A DNA stretch of 64,000 nucleotides from JB111 sp049856295. Lineage in GTDB: Bacteria; Actinomycetota; Actinomycetes; Actinomycetales; Actinomycetaceae. Every line of letters starts with the position of its first letter. Within the stretch, counting starts at the first letter, position 1. Below the pieces are notes generated by a model. That model was not told where the DNA came from. It ran no database searches and was given only the letters and a program-made list of their open reading frames with translations. Where the stretch lies: the NCBI RefSeq assembly GCF_049856295.1, contig NZ_JBNDMZ010000004.1, positions 186,001-250,000 of the forward strand, written 5' to 3'. The position numbers were made by a program, and so were the translations under genes. Positions 15,935 to 24,689 of this stretch are shown in pieces.

Positions 15935-16645
15935 ATGGACATCGCCGACAGGGCAGTCGACCGCACCGCGTGGGAGACCGCGCAGGCCGAGCACCTCACC
16001 GCCGAGAAGGCGCACACCCGGGCCGGGGACGCGCTGGCCGCCGCGCGCCGCCGGTTGCCGGTCACCCGGGTCGGGCCGGTCCGGCTCGTCGGCGCCACCG
16101 GCGAGGTCCCGCTCGTCGACCTGCTCGAGGGACGCCGCCAGCTCGTCACCTACTCGTTCATGTGGCACCACGGCCGGCCGCACCACGGACAGTGCGAGGG
16201 CTGCACGTTCTCGATGAGCCAGGTCTCCGAGGCCACCCAGGCCTACCTCGCCGAGCGCGACGTGGCGTTCGCGGTCCTCAGCGAGGGGACGTGGGCCGAG
16301 CTGGCCGCCTACCGCGACTTCATGGGCTGGACGATGCCCTGGTACTCGGTCGAGCACGCACTGGACGAGCCCGCCGTGGCCGGCGGCGGGCAGCTGCGCT
16401 CCTTCGTCCGCGACGGCGAGGACGTCTACCTCGCGTTCGAGACCGTGGCGCGCGGGACGGAGCCGTTCGACATGGCGAACCTGCTCCTCGACCGGACACT
16501 CCTCGGGCGGCAGGAGGAGTGGGAGGACTCCCCCGCCGGCTGGCCGCAGACCCCGGCCGGCGGGTGGTGGCGCCGCGACGGCCGCCCCGTGGCCCAGTGG
16601 CTGCGCACCGACGAGCCCGTCGCGCACGCGACCGCCTGCCACTGA
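15935..16645 (+). CDS. DUF899 (thioredoxin-like) family protein
   Basis: The ATG at 15935 (MDIADRAVDRTAWE) gives 236 residues. The fold is thioredoxin-like, with the family sequence LVTYSFMWHHGRPHHGQCEGCTFSM; CEGC would be a redox/metal-binding CxxC-type pair. DUF899 proteins are uncharacterised and often sit next to HxlR or ArsR regulators, as here. The short gap to the divergent HxlR gene suggests shared control. Its C-terminal GWWRRDGRPVAQWLRTDEP is also typical. Confidence 0.85.
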   Translation: MDIADRAVDRTAWETAQAEHLTAEKAHTRAGDALAAARRRLPVTRVGPVRLVGATGEVPLVDLLEGRRQLVTYSFMWHHGRPHHGQCEGCTFSMSQVSEATQAYLAERDVAFAVLSEGTWAELAAYRDFMGWTMPWYSVEHALDEPAVAGGGQLRSFVRDGEDVYLAFETVARGTEPFDMANLLLDRTLLGRQEEWEDSPAGWPQTPAGGWWRRDGRPVAQWLRTDEPVAHATACH

Positions 16646-16795
16646 CCCAGCACGAACGACCATCGACCGAGACCGGACCACCCACCGGGACCCGACCGCG
16701 CGACCCCTACGGACCGATCGACCGGTACGACCCGCACGAACACCAGCTGCACGACCGACGACCGCACGAGACACACCGACGACGAAGGAGCCATC

Positions 16796-17599
16796 GTGAC
16801 CACCTCGAGCACCACCACGTCCGCGACCACCACCCACGGAACCGTCACCTCGGCCGACGGGACGACGCTCGCCTGGAGCCGCACAGGATCCGGCCCGGAC
16901 CTCGTCATGGTCCACTGCGTGGCCACCTCCCGCACCGCCACGCCGCAGCCCGACCTGCCCGGCGCCCTCGCCGAGCACTTCACCGTGTGGACCTACGACC
17001 GGCGCGGCACGGGCGAGAGCGGCACCACCGAGCCCTACGCCGTCGAGCGCGAGTTCGAGGACCTCGCGGCGATCGTCGCGTTGGCCGAGGGCCGGCCCGT
17101 CACCGCCTACGGCTTCTCCTCGGGCGCCACCCTCCTGCTCCTGGCCGCCGAGGCCGGGGCTCCCGTGGCCCGCCTCGCCCTGCTCGAGCCGCCGCTCATG
17201 CCCGCCGACCCCGAGCACGCGGCGCGGGCCGAGGCTCAGCGCCTCATCGACGAGGACCTCGAGGCGGCCCACCGGTGGTTCAACGTCGAGGTGGTCGGGG
17301 TGCCCGCGGAGGTCCTTGCCGAGCTGCCGCCCCTGAGCACGCAGGACCTCGAGAACACCCGCACGATCGTCCACGAGCTCACCTTCCTCCCCGGCACGTC
17401 CGCGGCGCGGTTCGCCTCGATCACCACGCCCACGCTCGTCATCGCCTCGGAGGCGACGGACCCGGGCATGCTCGACGGTGTGCGCGAGCTCGCCGACGCC
17501 GTCCCGTCCGCGACCGCCGCGGTCCTGCCCGGCGAGTGGCACGGGGTCGACGACGCGACCCTCACGGACGCGATCCACGGGTTCGTCTCCGGCAAATGA
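16796..17599 (+). CDS. Alpha/beta-fold hydrolase
   Basis: 267 residues from the GTG at 16796 behind GAAGGAG. Features of the fold are the oxyanion-side VMVHC, YDRRGTGES, nucleophile elbow GFSSGA (Ser about 105), and a late Asp and His (ATDPG; GEWHGVDD). Similar proteins are esterases or haloperoxidase-like enzymes with unknown substrates. It lies 150 bases after the DUF899 gene in the same direction and may share its promoter. Residues 1–15 are Thr/Ser-rich low complexity. Confidence 0.85.
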   Translation: MTTSSTTTSATTTHGTVTSADGTTLAWSRTGSGPDLVMVHCVATSRTATPQPDLPGALAEHFTVWTYDRRGTGESGTTEPYAVEREFEDLAAIVALAEGRPVTAYGFSSGATLLLLAAEAGAPVARLALLEPPLMPADPEHAARAEAQRLIDEDLEAAHRWFNVEVVGVPAEVLAELPPLSTQDLENTRTIVHELTFLPGTSAARFASITTPTLVIASEATDPGMLDGVRELADAVPSATAAVLPGEWHGVDDATLTDAIHGFVSGK

Positions 17600-17688
17600 G
17601 CGCGGCGGGGCCGGGGGCGGCGGGACACGGCTAGATTGACGGCGGAACCACGTCGACGTCGTCTCCCCCGGCCCGATCGGAGCACCCC

Positions 17689-19269
17689 GTGCGCCACCCA
17701 GCCCACCCGTCCACGCCCACCCGATCGCGGCGTCCGCTCGCGCACCGGCTGGTCGCCGTCCTCGGCTCCGCCCTCCTCGGCGTCACAGCGCTCGGCCTGC
17801 CCGCGGGCGCCGCGCCGGTGCCGGACGGGGAGGAGGCCGACGACGACGCGCCACCCGTCGTCGTGCCCGGGTCCGCCGCGACCGACACCGGCGCCGCACC
17901 GGACCAGGGCGGCACGATCGGGTCGGTCGGCAGCTCGCCGACGTTCCACCTCTCGAACTCCCCCACCGGGGCCTCGCCGCGGCAGGTGATCTTCGGGCGG
18001 ACCGGGGACGAGGTGTTCATCGCCGACACGGACGGCAACGGGACGGACGAGATGATCGTCCGTCGCGGGGCCGAGTTCCACGTGTCGGGCTCCGGCGGGT
18101 CCGCCGTGACCACCCACCGGTTCGTCTACGGGCGGGCCGGGGACGAGGTCTTCTTCGGCGACTGGGACGGCGACGGGGTCGACACGCCCGCGGTGCGGCG
18201 CGGCAACACGTTCCTCGTGCGCAACGAGAACTCGGCGGGGTTCGCGACGTCGTCGTTCGACTACGGCCGGGTGGGCGACGAGGTGCACGTGGGCGACTAC
18301 GACGCCGACGGGCTCGACACGATCGCCATCCGCCGCGGCATCCAGATCCACGTCCGCAACACCCTGACCAGCGGACCCGCGAGCGTCCAGTGGCCCTACG
18401 GGCGGGCGACCGACAGCGTCCTCGTGGGCGACACGGACGGCGACGGCACGGACACGTTCCACGTGCGGCGGGGCAGCACGGTCTACGTGAGCGACTCCCA
18501 CGGCGAGACCACCGCCGACCGGACGTTCACCTTCGCCGCCGCCTACGACGTGGCGATCCTCGGCGACTGGGACGGGAACGGCACCGACACCATCGGGGCG
18601 CGCGCGGCGGACCGGTCGAGCTGGGGCCGCTGCGCGCCGCTCTCCCTCGGGCAGTCCCGGTACGACACCGGGCTCACCGATCGCGTGTCGATGGCAGTCG
18701 CGGAGAACTGGTCGACCTCGTGGGCCACGTTCACCGTGTGCGAGCGGGTCCCCGGGTCCGAGGCCTACCGGGAGCGGTGGTCGACCTCCGCCCGGATCGG
18801 CGCCAACGGCACCGCGCGGCCCGGGCAGCCGGCCGCCTGGCACACCTACCGCACGCCGACCGGCGCGTACTCCGTGACCGAGTCCTTCGGCCTCTACGAC
18901 CCGGGGACGGCGCTCGACCACCGGATCCTCACGCCGTACTCGCGCTGGGGCGGGACGCCCGGGCGGAACTACAACCAGTACTACGACGCGTCCTCGCCGA
19001 GCATGGCCAACACGATGCCCGACGAGAACATGTGGCGCCTCGCCCACACCCGCGGCGGCGACTACCGTCAGGGCGCGGTCATCAACTACAACCGGCCGCC
19101 GGACAGCCCGATCCGGGAGGGCATGGGCTACGCGATCTTCCTCCACGCCAACCCGGTGGCCACGGCCGGGTGCATCGCGATCCCCGAGCACCTCGTCTCG
19201 CGCTACCTGCGCGAGACGCAGCCCGGCGACACGATGCTCCTGGGTGTGCGCGACCACCTGTTCGGCTAG
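17689..19269 (+). CDS. Secreted L,D-transpeptidase-like protein with FG-GAP-like repeats
   Basis: 526 residues. A signal peptide (basic RSRRPLAHR, hydrophobic to about 40, AGA↓A cleavage) precedes about 40 disordered residues. Five or six repeats of ~45 residues follow (about 90–310), each with YGRxGDEVxxGDxDGDGxDT, like calcium-binding FG-GAP/beta-propeller blades. The C-terminal domain ends in LHANPVATAGCIAI, matching the YkuD catalytic pattern with His 486 and Cys 495. The YkuD family crosslinks peptidoglycan 3-3 or attaches proteins. The repeats may bind wall sugars. A -10-like TAGATT lies at 17633. Confidence 0.75.
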   Translation: MRHPAHPSTPTRSRRPLAHRLVAVLGSALLGVTALGLPAGAAPVPDGEEADDDAPPVVVPGSAATDTGAAPDQGGTIGSVGSSPTFHLSNSPTGASPRQVIFGRTGDEVFIADTDGNGTDEMIVRRGAEFHVSGSGGSAVTTHRFVYGRAGDEVFFGDWDGDGVDTPAVRRGNTFLVRNENSAGFATSSFDYGRVGDEVHVGDYDADGLDTIAIRRGIQIHVRNTLTSGPASVQWPYGRATDSVLVGDTDGDGTDTFHVRRGSTVYVSDSHGETTADRTFTFAAAYDVAILGDWDGNGTDTIGARAADRSSWGRCAPLSLGQSRYDTGLTDRVSMAVAENWSTSWATFTVCERVPGSEAYRERWSTSARIGANGTARPGQPAAWHTYRTPTGAYSVTESFGLYDPGTALDHRILTPYSRWGGTPGRNYNQYYDASSPSMANTMPDENMWRLAHTRGGDYRQGAVINYNRPPDSPIREGMGYAIFLHANPVATAGCIAIPEHLVSRYLRETQPGDTMLLGVRDHLFG

Positions 19270-19333
19270 TCGGCGCCGCACCGGTCGGCGCCGGGACGTC
19301 GCTCCGACCCGCACCCGGGCCGGGTCTCCTCAC

Positions 19334-20149
19334 CTACACGGCGGTCGACACGACCGTGAGGTCGTCGTGGCGCTTCTCCCCCGGCGCGACGTCGGTGCGG
19401 GCGGTCTCGGCGGCCCGGACGGCATCACGGAGCTCGGTCAGGCGTCCGGCCGCACACTCGCGCGCGAACTCCTCGAGGGTGTGCGTGCCGACCTCGAGGA
19501 AGGACCGGGTCGCGCCGTCCGAGGCCGCAACGAGGTGGCGGACCTCCGCGCGGCGCACGGTGGTGACGAGCGCGCGGTGCGCGACGTCCGGGTCGTGGCT
19601 CGCCACCCAGTAGCCGCCGGGCGTGTTGAGCAGGTCGGCCGCGCGGGGGATCGGGGCCGGCGTTCCGCCCGCGGCGGCGACCCTCGCTGCCTCCTCGCGG
19701 TCGGCGGCGAGGCGGTGCACGAGCTGGTCGAGACGGTCGTCGGTGAGGTGGAGCGGGCCGTCCTCACGCACGACGACGATCGAGGAGTCGCACAGGACGA
19801 GGCACTCGACGTCGTCGTCCCCGATGCGCCACGCGACCACGGTCGCGCTGGGTGATCCGGACGCGAGGTCGCACGTCGTCGCATGCCGGTCGCGGACGTC
19901 GGCGAGCGCCGCCTCGAGGGAGTCGGTCATCGAGGAGTCCCCGCGCTCGAGGATCGAGCCGAACGCCTCCGCGAGCGCGTGGGAGAACCAGGCGACGGTG
20001 TGCTCGCAGCCGGCGCGGAACTCCTTCGGGAGTCCCGCCCCGTCGGCCACGACGACGACGCGCTCGCCCACCCAGGACGCGTCCTCGTTCTCGCGGTCGG
20101 GGGAGCCGGGGACGGACAGCGCATGGACGGTCGAGGCGTTCGCACCCAT
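19334..20149 (-). CDS. PP2C-like protein phosphatase domain protein
   Basis: 271 residues. The N-terminus has PP2C motif pieces (GSPDRENEDASWVGERVVVVADGAG) and later SGSPSATVVAWRIGDDDVECLVLCDSSIVV and VAASDGATR, which carry the Asp residues binding Mn/Mg. The family dephosphorylates Ser/Thr phosphoproteins; small single-domain members like this are common in actinobacteria. Convergent with the L,D-transpeptidase gene. The ATG at 20149 has a weak ribosome site. Confidence 0.8.
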   Translation of the reverse strand: MGANASTVHALSVPGSPDRENEDASWVGERVVVVADGAGLPKEFRAGCEHTVAWFSHALAEAFGSILERGDSSMTDSLEAALADVRDRHATTCDLASGSPSATVVAWRIGDDDVECLVLCDSSIVVVREDGPLHLTDDRLDQLVHRLAADREEAARVAAAGGTPAPIPRAADLLNTPGGYWVASHDPDVAHRALVTTVRRAEVRHLVAASDGATRSFLEVGTHTLEEFARECAAGRLTELRDAVRAAETARTDVAPGEKRHDDLTVVSTAV

Positions 20150-20359
20150 GGCGCCAGCGTGGCACGGACGGCGGGGCGCGCGCCGTGCGACGACGGTGGT
20201 CGGGGGCGGGTCGATCGTCGTCGTCGGGCGTGGTGTCCTCCGGCGGCGGTCCCCCGGCGCGGACCGGAGGCATGATGTCGGGCAGGAAGGGGGCCGGGAC
20301 GCCGCGTCGCGGGCGACGGGAGCGGGAGTCCGAGCCCCGGGCGAGTCGACGGAGGACCT

Positions 20360-20920
20360 GTGCGCGACCTGTTGTTCATCACCCCGACCGAGGCGCTCGC
20401 GGTGGCGGTGGCCACCGCGGGGATGTACCTCGCGATGGTTCTGCTCGTGCGGGTCCTCGGGCAGCGGGTGCTGTCGAGCATGTCGAGCTTCGACCTCGTG
20501 GCCGTCATCGCGTTCGGGTCGGTCATCGGGCGCGCCGCACTGGGCGAGGCACCCGTGCTGGCCGGGGGGATCGTCGCGCTGCTCACGCTCATCTCGATGC
20601 AGGCGCTCGTCGGCCTCGTGCGCCACCTGCGTGGCGGGAACCGGGCGCTCGTGGCGCGGCCCGTGCTGCTCATGGCCGGCTCGCAGGTGATCGACGAGCA
20701 CATGCGCAAGTGCCACGTGCTGCCCGGGGAGCTGCAGTCCCGGCTCCGGCTCGCCGGTATCAGCCACTACGGGCAGGTGGCGGCGGTGACGTTCGAGCCG
20801 ACCGGGACCATCAGCGTGCTCCGCCGCGGCGAGCCCGTGGACCCGCTGCTGCTCAGCGGGGTGGTCGGCGCCTCGCTGGTGCCGGCCGAGCTGCTCGCCG
20901 AGCACGAGGCCGAGCGGTAG
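20360..20920 (+). CDS. DUF421 (YetF-type) membrane protein
   Basis: 186 residues with three N-terminal membrane helices (MYLAMVLLVRVLGQRVLSSM is the family hallmark) followed by a soluble alpha/beta domain (LQSRLRLAGISHYGQVAAVTFEPTGTISVL). Members include spore-associated YetF/YdfS proteins of Bacillus; their role elsewhere is unknown. The start is the GTG at 20360 behind GGAGG. The preceding 210 bases are non-coding with nothing recognisable. Confidence 0.85.
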   Translation: MRDLLFITPTEALAVAVATAGMYLAMVLLVRVLGQRVLSSMSSFDLVAVIAFGSVIGRAALGEAPVLAGGIVALLTLISMQALVGLVRHLRGGNRALVARPVLLMAGSQVIDEHMRKCHVLPGELQSRLRLAGISHYGQVAAVTFEPTGTISVLRRGEPVDPLLLSGVVGASLVPAELLAEHEAER

Positions 20921-20930
20921 GCGGGCGCCC

Positions 20931-20966
20931 TGTCGTCACACATTCCGTGTGGCTACACTTGTGGCT
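20931..20966 (+). promoter_or_regulatory. Leaderless promoter of the relBE-type module
   Basis: TACACT (20954–20959) is a good -10 box and ends 7 bases before the ATG at 20967, so transcription would begin at or next to the start codon. GTGGCTA occurs twice (20949-type copy at 20950–20955 region and 20961–20967), flanking the -10, a possible antitoxin site. The -35 (around 20931) is weak. Confidence 0.5.
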
Positions 20967-21248
20967 ATGACTATCGATGATGCGATGGCTCTGCGCGACG
21001 TCAAGAACCGCCTGTCCGAGGTTGTCGACCAGGTCGAACGGGAGCACGACCGCGTCGTGATCACGCGGCACGGCAAGCCTGCAGCAGTCGTCATCAGCAC
21101 CGTTGACCTCGCGTCGCTCGAGGAGACGCTGGAGATCGCGGGCCGTCCGAAGCTCCTCGCCCAGGTTCGGGACAGCCTGGAGGAGATTGCTGCGGGCGAG
21201 GCCGAGGTGCTGTCGAAGGACGACATCCTCGCGACGCTTCGGCCCTGA
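20967..21248 (+). CDS. Phd/YefM-type antitoxin
   Basis: 93 residues. The N-terminal Phd/YefM DNA-binding fold is clear (DVKNRLSEVVDQVEREHDRV, ITRHGKPAAVVIS), and the C-terminal ~40 residues are the acidic toxin-binding tail. I chose the ATG at 20967, directly after a -10 box, over the GTG at 20949. The toxin gene follows with a TGATG overlap. The pair should be a type II toxin–antitoxin module that represses itself. Confidence 0.88.
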   Translation: MTIDDAMALRDVKNRLSEVVDQVEREHDRVVITRHGKPAAVVISTVDLASLEETLEIAGRPKLLAQVRDSLEEIAAGEAEVLSKDDILATLRP

Positions 21249-21505
21249 TGTCCGAGCAGTACGAGGTGGCGTGGACCCCTTCCGCCCGGCGCGCGCTTCA
21301 ACGACTGCCGGAGAAGGTGGCGACGGCAGCCATCGAGTTCATCTACGGACCCCTCGCCGTCAATCCTCAGCGGGTCGGCAAGGCGCTGCGCTTCACGCTC
21401 GAAGGACTGCACAGCGCCCGCCGCGGTGACTACCGGATCATCTACCGCATCGATGACCGGGTGACGATCACCGCGATCGAGCACCGCTCGGACGTCTATC
21501 GCTGA
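21248..21505 (+). CDS. RelE/ParE-superfamily toxin
   Basis: 85 residues of RelE fold: VAWTPSARRALQRLPEKVATA, LHSARRGDYRIIYRIDDRVTITAIEHRSDVY. The conserved Arg of RGDYRIIY and the C-terminal Tyr fit a ribosome-dependent mRNA interferase, which cuts mRNA when freed from the antitoxin. The start overlaps the antitoxin stop by one base. Its last 38 bases overlap the convergent LacI gene, so neither end can be shortened freely. Confidence 0.88.
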   Translation: MSEQYEVAWTPSARRALQRLPEKVATAAIEFIYGPLAVNPQRVGKALRFTLEGLHSARRGDYRIIYRIDDRVTITAIEHRSDVYR

Positions 21506-22550
21506 CAGGCCCGGTCCCCGTGGAGGCCCGGGGCAGCAGCACCGGCGCGGGGATGGCGCGCGCGCTCACGGCGCCGACGGCGTCGCCGCCGTCCGCGCGG
21601 TCGAGCTCCGCGAGCAGCAGGTCGACGGCGACCCGGGAGACGTCGCCGAGGTGGAGGTCCACGGCGGTGAGCGGCGGTCGGGCCGACCGCGCCCGGATGC
21701 CGTCGTAGCGGGTGGCGACGAGGAGGTCCTCCCCCACCGTGCGCCCCGCCTCGCCCGCGGCCGCGACGGCACCACTGGCGAAGGCGTCGATCGGCACGCA
21801 CAACGCGTCGAGGTCCGGGCGCTCGCGCAGGAGCGAGCGCGCGGCCTCGTAGCCGGCCTGCTCGCCGCCCCGTTCGTCGGCGACGGCGATCGCGGGCGAA
21901 GCACCCGACGCCTCGGCACGCTCGAGGTAGAGCGAGCGGAAGACCTCCTGGGACTGGCGCCCGCTCGACCCGACGAGGAGGCCGATCGTCCGCGCCCCCC
22001 GCTCGGTCAGGTGCGCGAGCAGCAGGTCGGCGACGTCGTGGTGGCGCAGGTCCACCGAGCGGCCGGACCCGGCGCCGTCCAGGTCCTCTCCGATGGTGAC
22101 GAAGGGGATGTCGCGCTGGGCGAGCTCGGTCGCGAGCGGGTCGTCGGCCGGCGGCTCGAGGAGGATTGCGCCGTCGATGTCGAGGAGGCCGAGCGCGCCC
22201 GGGTCCTCCGACGGCGGGACGAGGACGAGGCTGTAGCCCCTCAGGAGGGCGTTCTCGGCGCAGCCGACGGCCAGCTCGGTGAAGAAGCCGAGCCGCGCCG
22301 GGCCGGCGGAGACCGCCGTCGGCATCGAGGACAGCAGGGCGATCGCACGGGACCGGCCGGAGCGGAGACGCTGGGCGCGGACGCTGGGCCGGTAGCCGAG
22401 CGAGGCCGCGACCTCCTTGACGCGCTCGCGGGTGCCGGCGTGCACCTGGCCGCGGTCGTTGAGCGCGTGCGAGACGGTGGTCCGCGAGACCCCGGCGACG
22501 CGAGCGACGTCGGCGATCGTCGGTCGCTTCTGGGCGGGGGAGCTGGTCAC
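21468..22550 (-). CDS. LacI-family transcriptional regulator
   Basis: 360 residues. The N-terminal LacI helix-turn-helix is TIADVARVAGVSRTTVSHALN (about 11–31), followed by the hinge and a periplasmic-binding-protein-like sensor domain. It is the last gene of an operon with a nucleobase permease, an amidohydrolase and a TauE exporter (23-base gap). Two LacI-type palindromes upstream of the permease (26278–26304) are its likely targets, so it would sense the transported compound and control its own operon. Its 3' end overlaps the toxin gene by 38 bases. Confidence 0.9.
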   Translation of the reverse strand: MTSSPAQKRPTIADVARVAGVSRTTVSHALNDRGQVHAGTRERVKEVAASLGYRPSVRAQRLRSGRSRAIALLSSMPTAVSAGPARLGFFTELAVGCAENALLRGYSLVLVPPSEDPGALGLLDIDGAILLEPPADDPLATELAQRDIPFVTIGEDLDGAGSGRSVDLRHHDVADLLLAHLTERGARTIGLLVGSSGRQSQEVFRSLYLERAEASGASPAIAVADERGGEQAGYEAARSLLRERPDLDALCVPIDAFASGAVAAAGEAGRTVGEDLLVATRYDGIRARSARPPLTAVDLHLGDVSRVAVDLLLAELDRADGGDAVGAVSARAIPAPVLLPRASTGTGPVSDRRPSGARSR

Positions 22551-22572
22551 GGTGCTCGCAGGCTACCCCCGC

Positions 22573-23277
22573 TCAGAGGAGGACGACGATCCCGGAGACG
22601 ATCGCGAACACGAGCACGATCATCCGCAGCAGCTTGCCGTCCAGACGGTGGTGCACCCAGCGACTGACGAACGCCCCGATGCCCACGAACGGCACGAGCG
22701 CGGCGCTCATCCCGAGCGTGCCGAGCTCGATCTGCCCACCGATACCGAGCACGACGAGCGAGATCACCTCTCCCACGAGGAAGCACACGGCGACCGTGGC
22801 GCGCAGGGTCGGTCCGCTCTTGTGCTGGTAGGCGAGCGCCAACGGCGGTCCCCCGACGCCGGTCGAGGTCTCGGTGACGCCGGTGATGAGGCCGACGCTG
22901 ACCAGGCCGGTCCGATTGGGGTCGAACGCGGGGGCGAGGAGTGCGACGACGGCGGCGATGATCGTCGACCAGCCGATGAGGAGCATGAGCTGGTGCTCGG
23001 TCACCACGACCAGGATCCACAGCCCGGCGAACGTCCCCGCGAACCGTCCCGCGCTGATCCACCGCACGCCGTGCCAGTCCAGGTGCTCCCGCTCGCGCCA
23101 GGCGACGTAGGCGTTGAGCGGGATCATCAGCACGAGCAGCAGCACCGGGATCAGCCGCGGCTCGACGAGGCCGATCACCGGCGCCGCCACGAGCGCGAAG
23201 CCCATCCCCGTGGAGCCCTGGACGAACGCGGCCACGAGGATCGTGACCGCGGACACGACGAACGCGGTCTCGCTCAT
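22573..23277 (-). CDS. Sulfite exporter TauE/SafE family membrane protein
   Basis: 234 residues with about seven or eight helices and the two related TauE halves (GSTGMGFALVAAPVIGLV; TGVTETSTGVGGPPLALAYQ). The family exports sulfite, sulfonates or carboxylates. The ATG at 23277 overlaps the amidohydrolase stop. Its place in a nucleobase-type operon suggests it exports a by-product or imports a related anion; the substrate is not readable. Confidence 0.88.
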   Translation of the reverse strand: MSETAFVVSAVTILVAAFVQGSTGMGFALVAAPVIGLVEPRLIPVLLLVLMIPLNAYVAWREREHLDWHGVRWISAGRFAGTFAGLWILVVVTEHQLMLLIGWSTIIAAVVALLAPAFDPNRTGLVSVGLITGVTETSTGVGGPPLALAYQHKSGPTLRATVAVCFLVGEVISLVVLGIGGQIELGTLGMSAALVPFVGIGAFVSRWVHHRLDGKLLRMIVLVFAIVSGIVVLL

Positions 23278-24689
23278 GCGTGGGCGACCTGACCCGACGC
23301 TCGGTGGTCCGCGGAGAACGGGTGGATCTTGTGGATCGGCGCCCGCTCGACCGCGCGCTCGGCGATCTCGCGCGCCCGGTCGAGCAGCGCGTCGCCGTCG
23401 ACACCGAGCGGCCGGCCGTCACGGACCCGGAGACGACCCCCGACGACGACGGACTCGATCTGGTCGCGACCGGCCAGCCGGACGAGCTCCCACGGCAGGT
23501 CCCACGACGGGACGAGCTCAGGGACGTCGAGCGTGAGGACGAGCAGGTCGGCGTGGGCACCGGCCGAGATCTCGCCGATCTGGCCGGCCAACCCCACGGC
23601 GTCGGCACCGCCCGTGAGCCCGCGCTCGAGCCACGTCCACCCGCCGCCCACGGACGAGTCGCCCGAGGGGAGCCCGTGGACGAGTCGCTGCGCGGTCTCG
23701 GCCGCGTCGAGCATCCGGAACGCGTCGCCCCGGGTCCCGTCGGTGCCGAGCCCGACCCGTACGCCGAGCTCGTGCATGAGGAGCGCCGGAGCCACCGCGT
23801 TACCCTTCCACGCGCTCGCGACCGGGTTGTAGGAGATCGCTCCCCCGGAGTCGCGCAGGAGGGTGATCTCGCGCGGAGTCAGCAGCGTGGTGTGCGCGGC
23901 GAGCAGCTCAGGACCGAGCGCACCGAGGTGCGCGAGGCGCTCGAGCGGACGCATCCCGGTGGCTTCCAGGGACCGCTCGACGGCGGCGAGGTGCTCGTTG
24001 AGGTGCGTCTGGAAGGTCACACCGGCCTCCCGCGCGAGGGCGGTGACACGGGTGAGCATCTCGTCGGAGGCCACCTCGGGGATCGAGACGGCGAGCGAGG
24101 GCTGGACGAGGTCGTGCCCCTCCCACTTGTGGAGGTGCTCGCCGGCGGCGGCGAGGACGTCGTCGACCTCCGCGACCCGCTCGCCGCCCACGAGGTCGTT
24201 GCAGATGGTGCCGAGCACGCAGCGCACGCCGACCGCGCCGGCCGCCTCGGCGAGCCGCTCGACCCCGCCGTCCACCGTGGCTCTGGTCCCCGCGTCCGCG
24301 ACGGTCGTGAAGCCGCCCCGGAGCGACTCCCACGCCGCCAGCCGGGTCGCGACGTCGATGGCCTCCTCGTCCAGGTGCGCCTCCATCGGCACCCAGACCC
24401 GGCGGAAGATCTCGGACGGTTCCCCGAAGACGAGGGACTTCCCGAAGGACTGGGTGAGGTGGTGGTGGGCGTCGACGAGCCCCGGCATGAGGAGCCGGCG
24501 CGGGAGTCGGACGACGGCCGCCCCCGGGTGGCGCTCCTGGACCACATCGGCCTCCCCGACCTCGGCGACGCGCCCGTCGGCGACGAGGACGCCCTGACCC
24601 GTGCGGATGCCGTCGTGCAGGAGCGTGCGCTCCGGGAGCAGAACGGTGGGCCGCTCGTGCAGGTCGGCGAGGTCGACGCGGTCGGTCAC
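23274..24689 (-). CDS. Amidohydrolase-superfamily deaminase (8-oxoguanine deaminase/ATZ-TRZ-like)
   Basis: 471 residues. The metal site is complete: HxH in DAHHH (75 and 77), His 229 in QTHLNEH, His 266 in LLAAHTTLL, and Asp 317 in GLGTDG. This arrangement matches the subgroup of purine, cytosine and triazine deaminases/hydrolases. Family members remove an amino or chloro group from N-heterocycles. Overlap with the NCS2 permease gene (ATGA) indicates it acts on the imported base. Exact substrate unknown; guanine-like, isoxanthopterin-like or triazine compounds are possible. Confidence 0.85.
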   Translation of the reverse strand: MTDRVDLADLHERPTVLLPERTLLHDGIRTGQGVLVADGRVAEVGEADVVQERHPGAAVVRLPRRLLMPGLVDAHHHLTQSFGKSLVFGEPSEIFRRVWVPMEAHLDEEAIDVATRLAAWESLRGGFTTVADAGTRATVDGGVERLAEAAGAVGVRCVLGTICNDLVGGERVAEVDDVLAAAGEHLHKWEGHDLVQPSLAVSIPEVASDEMLTRVTALAREAGVTFQTHLNEHLAAVERSLEATGMRPLERLAHLGALGPELLAAHTTLLTPREITLLRDSGGAISYNPVASAWKGNAVAPALLMHELGVRVGLGTDGTRGDAFRMLDAAETAQRLVHGLPSGDSSVGGGWTWLERGLTGGADAVGLAGQIGEISAGAHADLLVLTLDVPELVPSWDLPWELVRLAGRDQIESVVVGGRLRVRDGRPLGVDGDALLDRAREIAERAVERAPIHKIHPFSADHRASGQVAHA

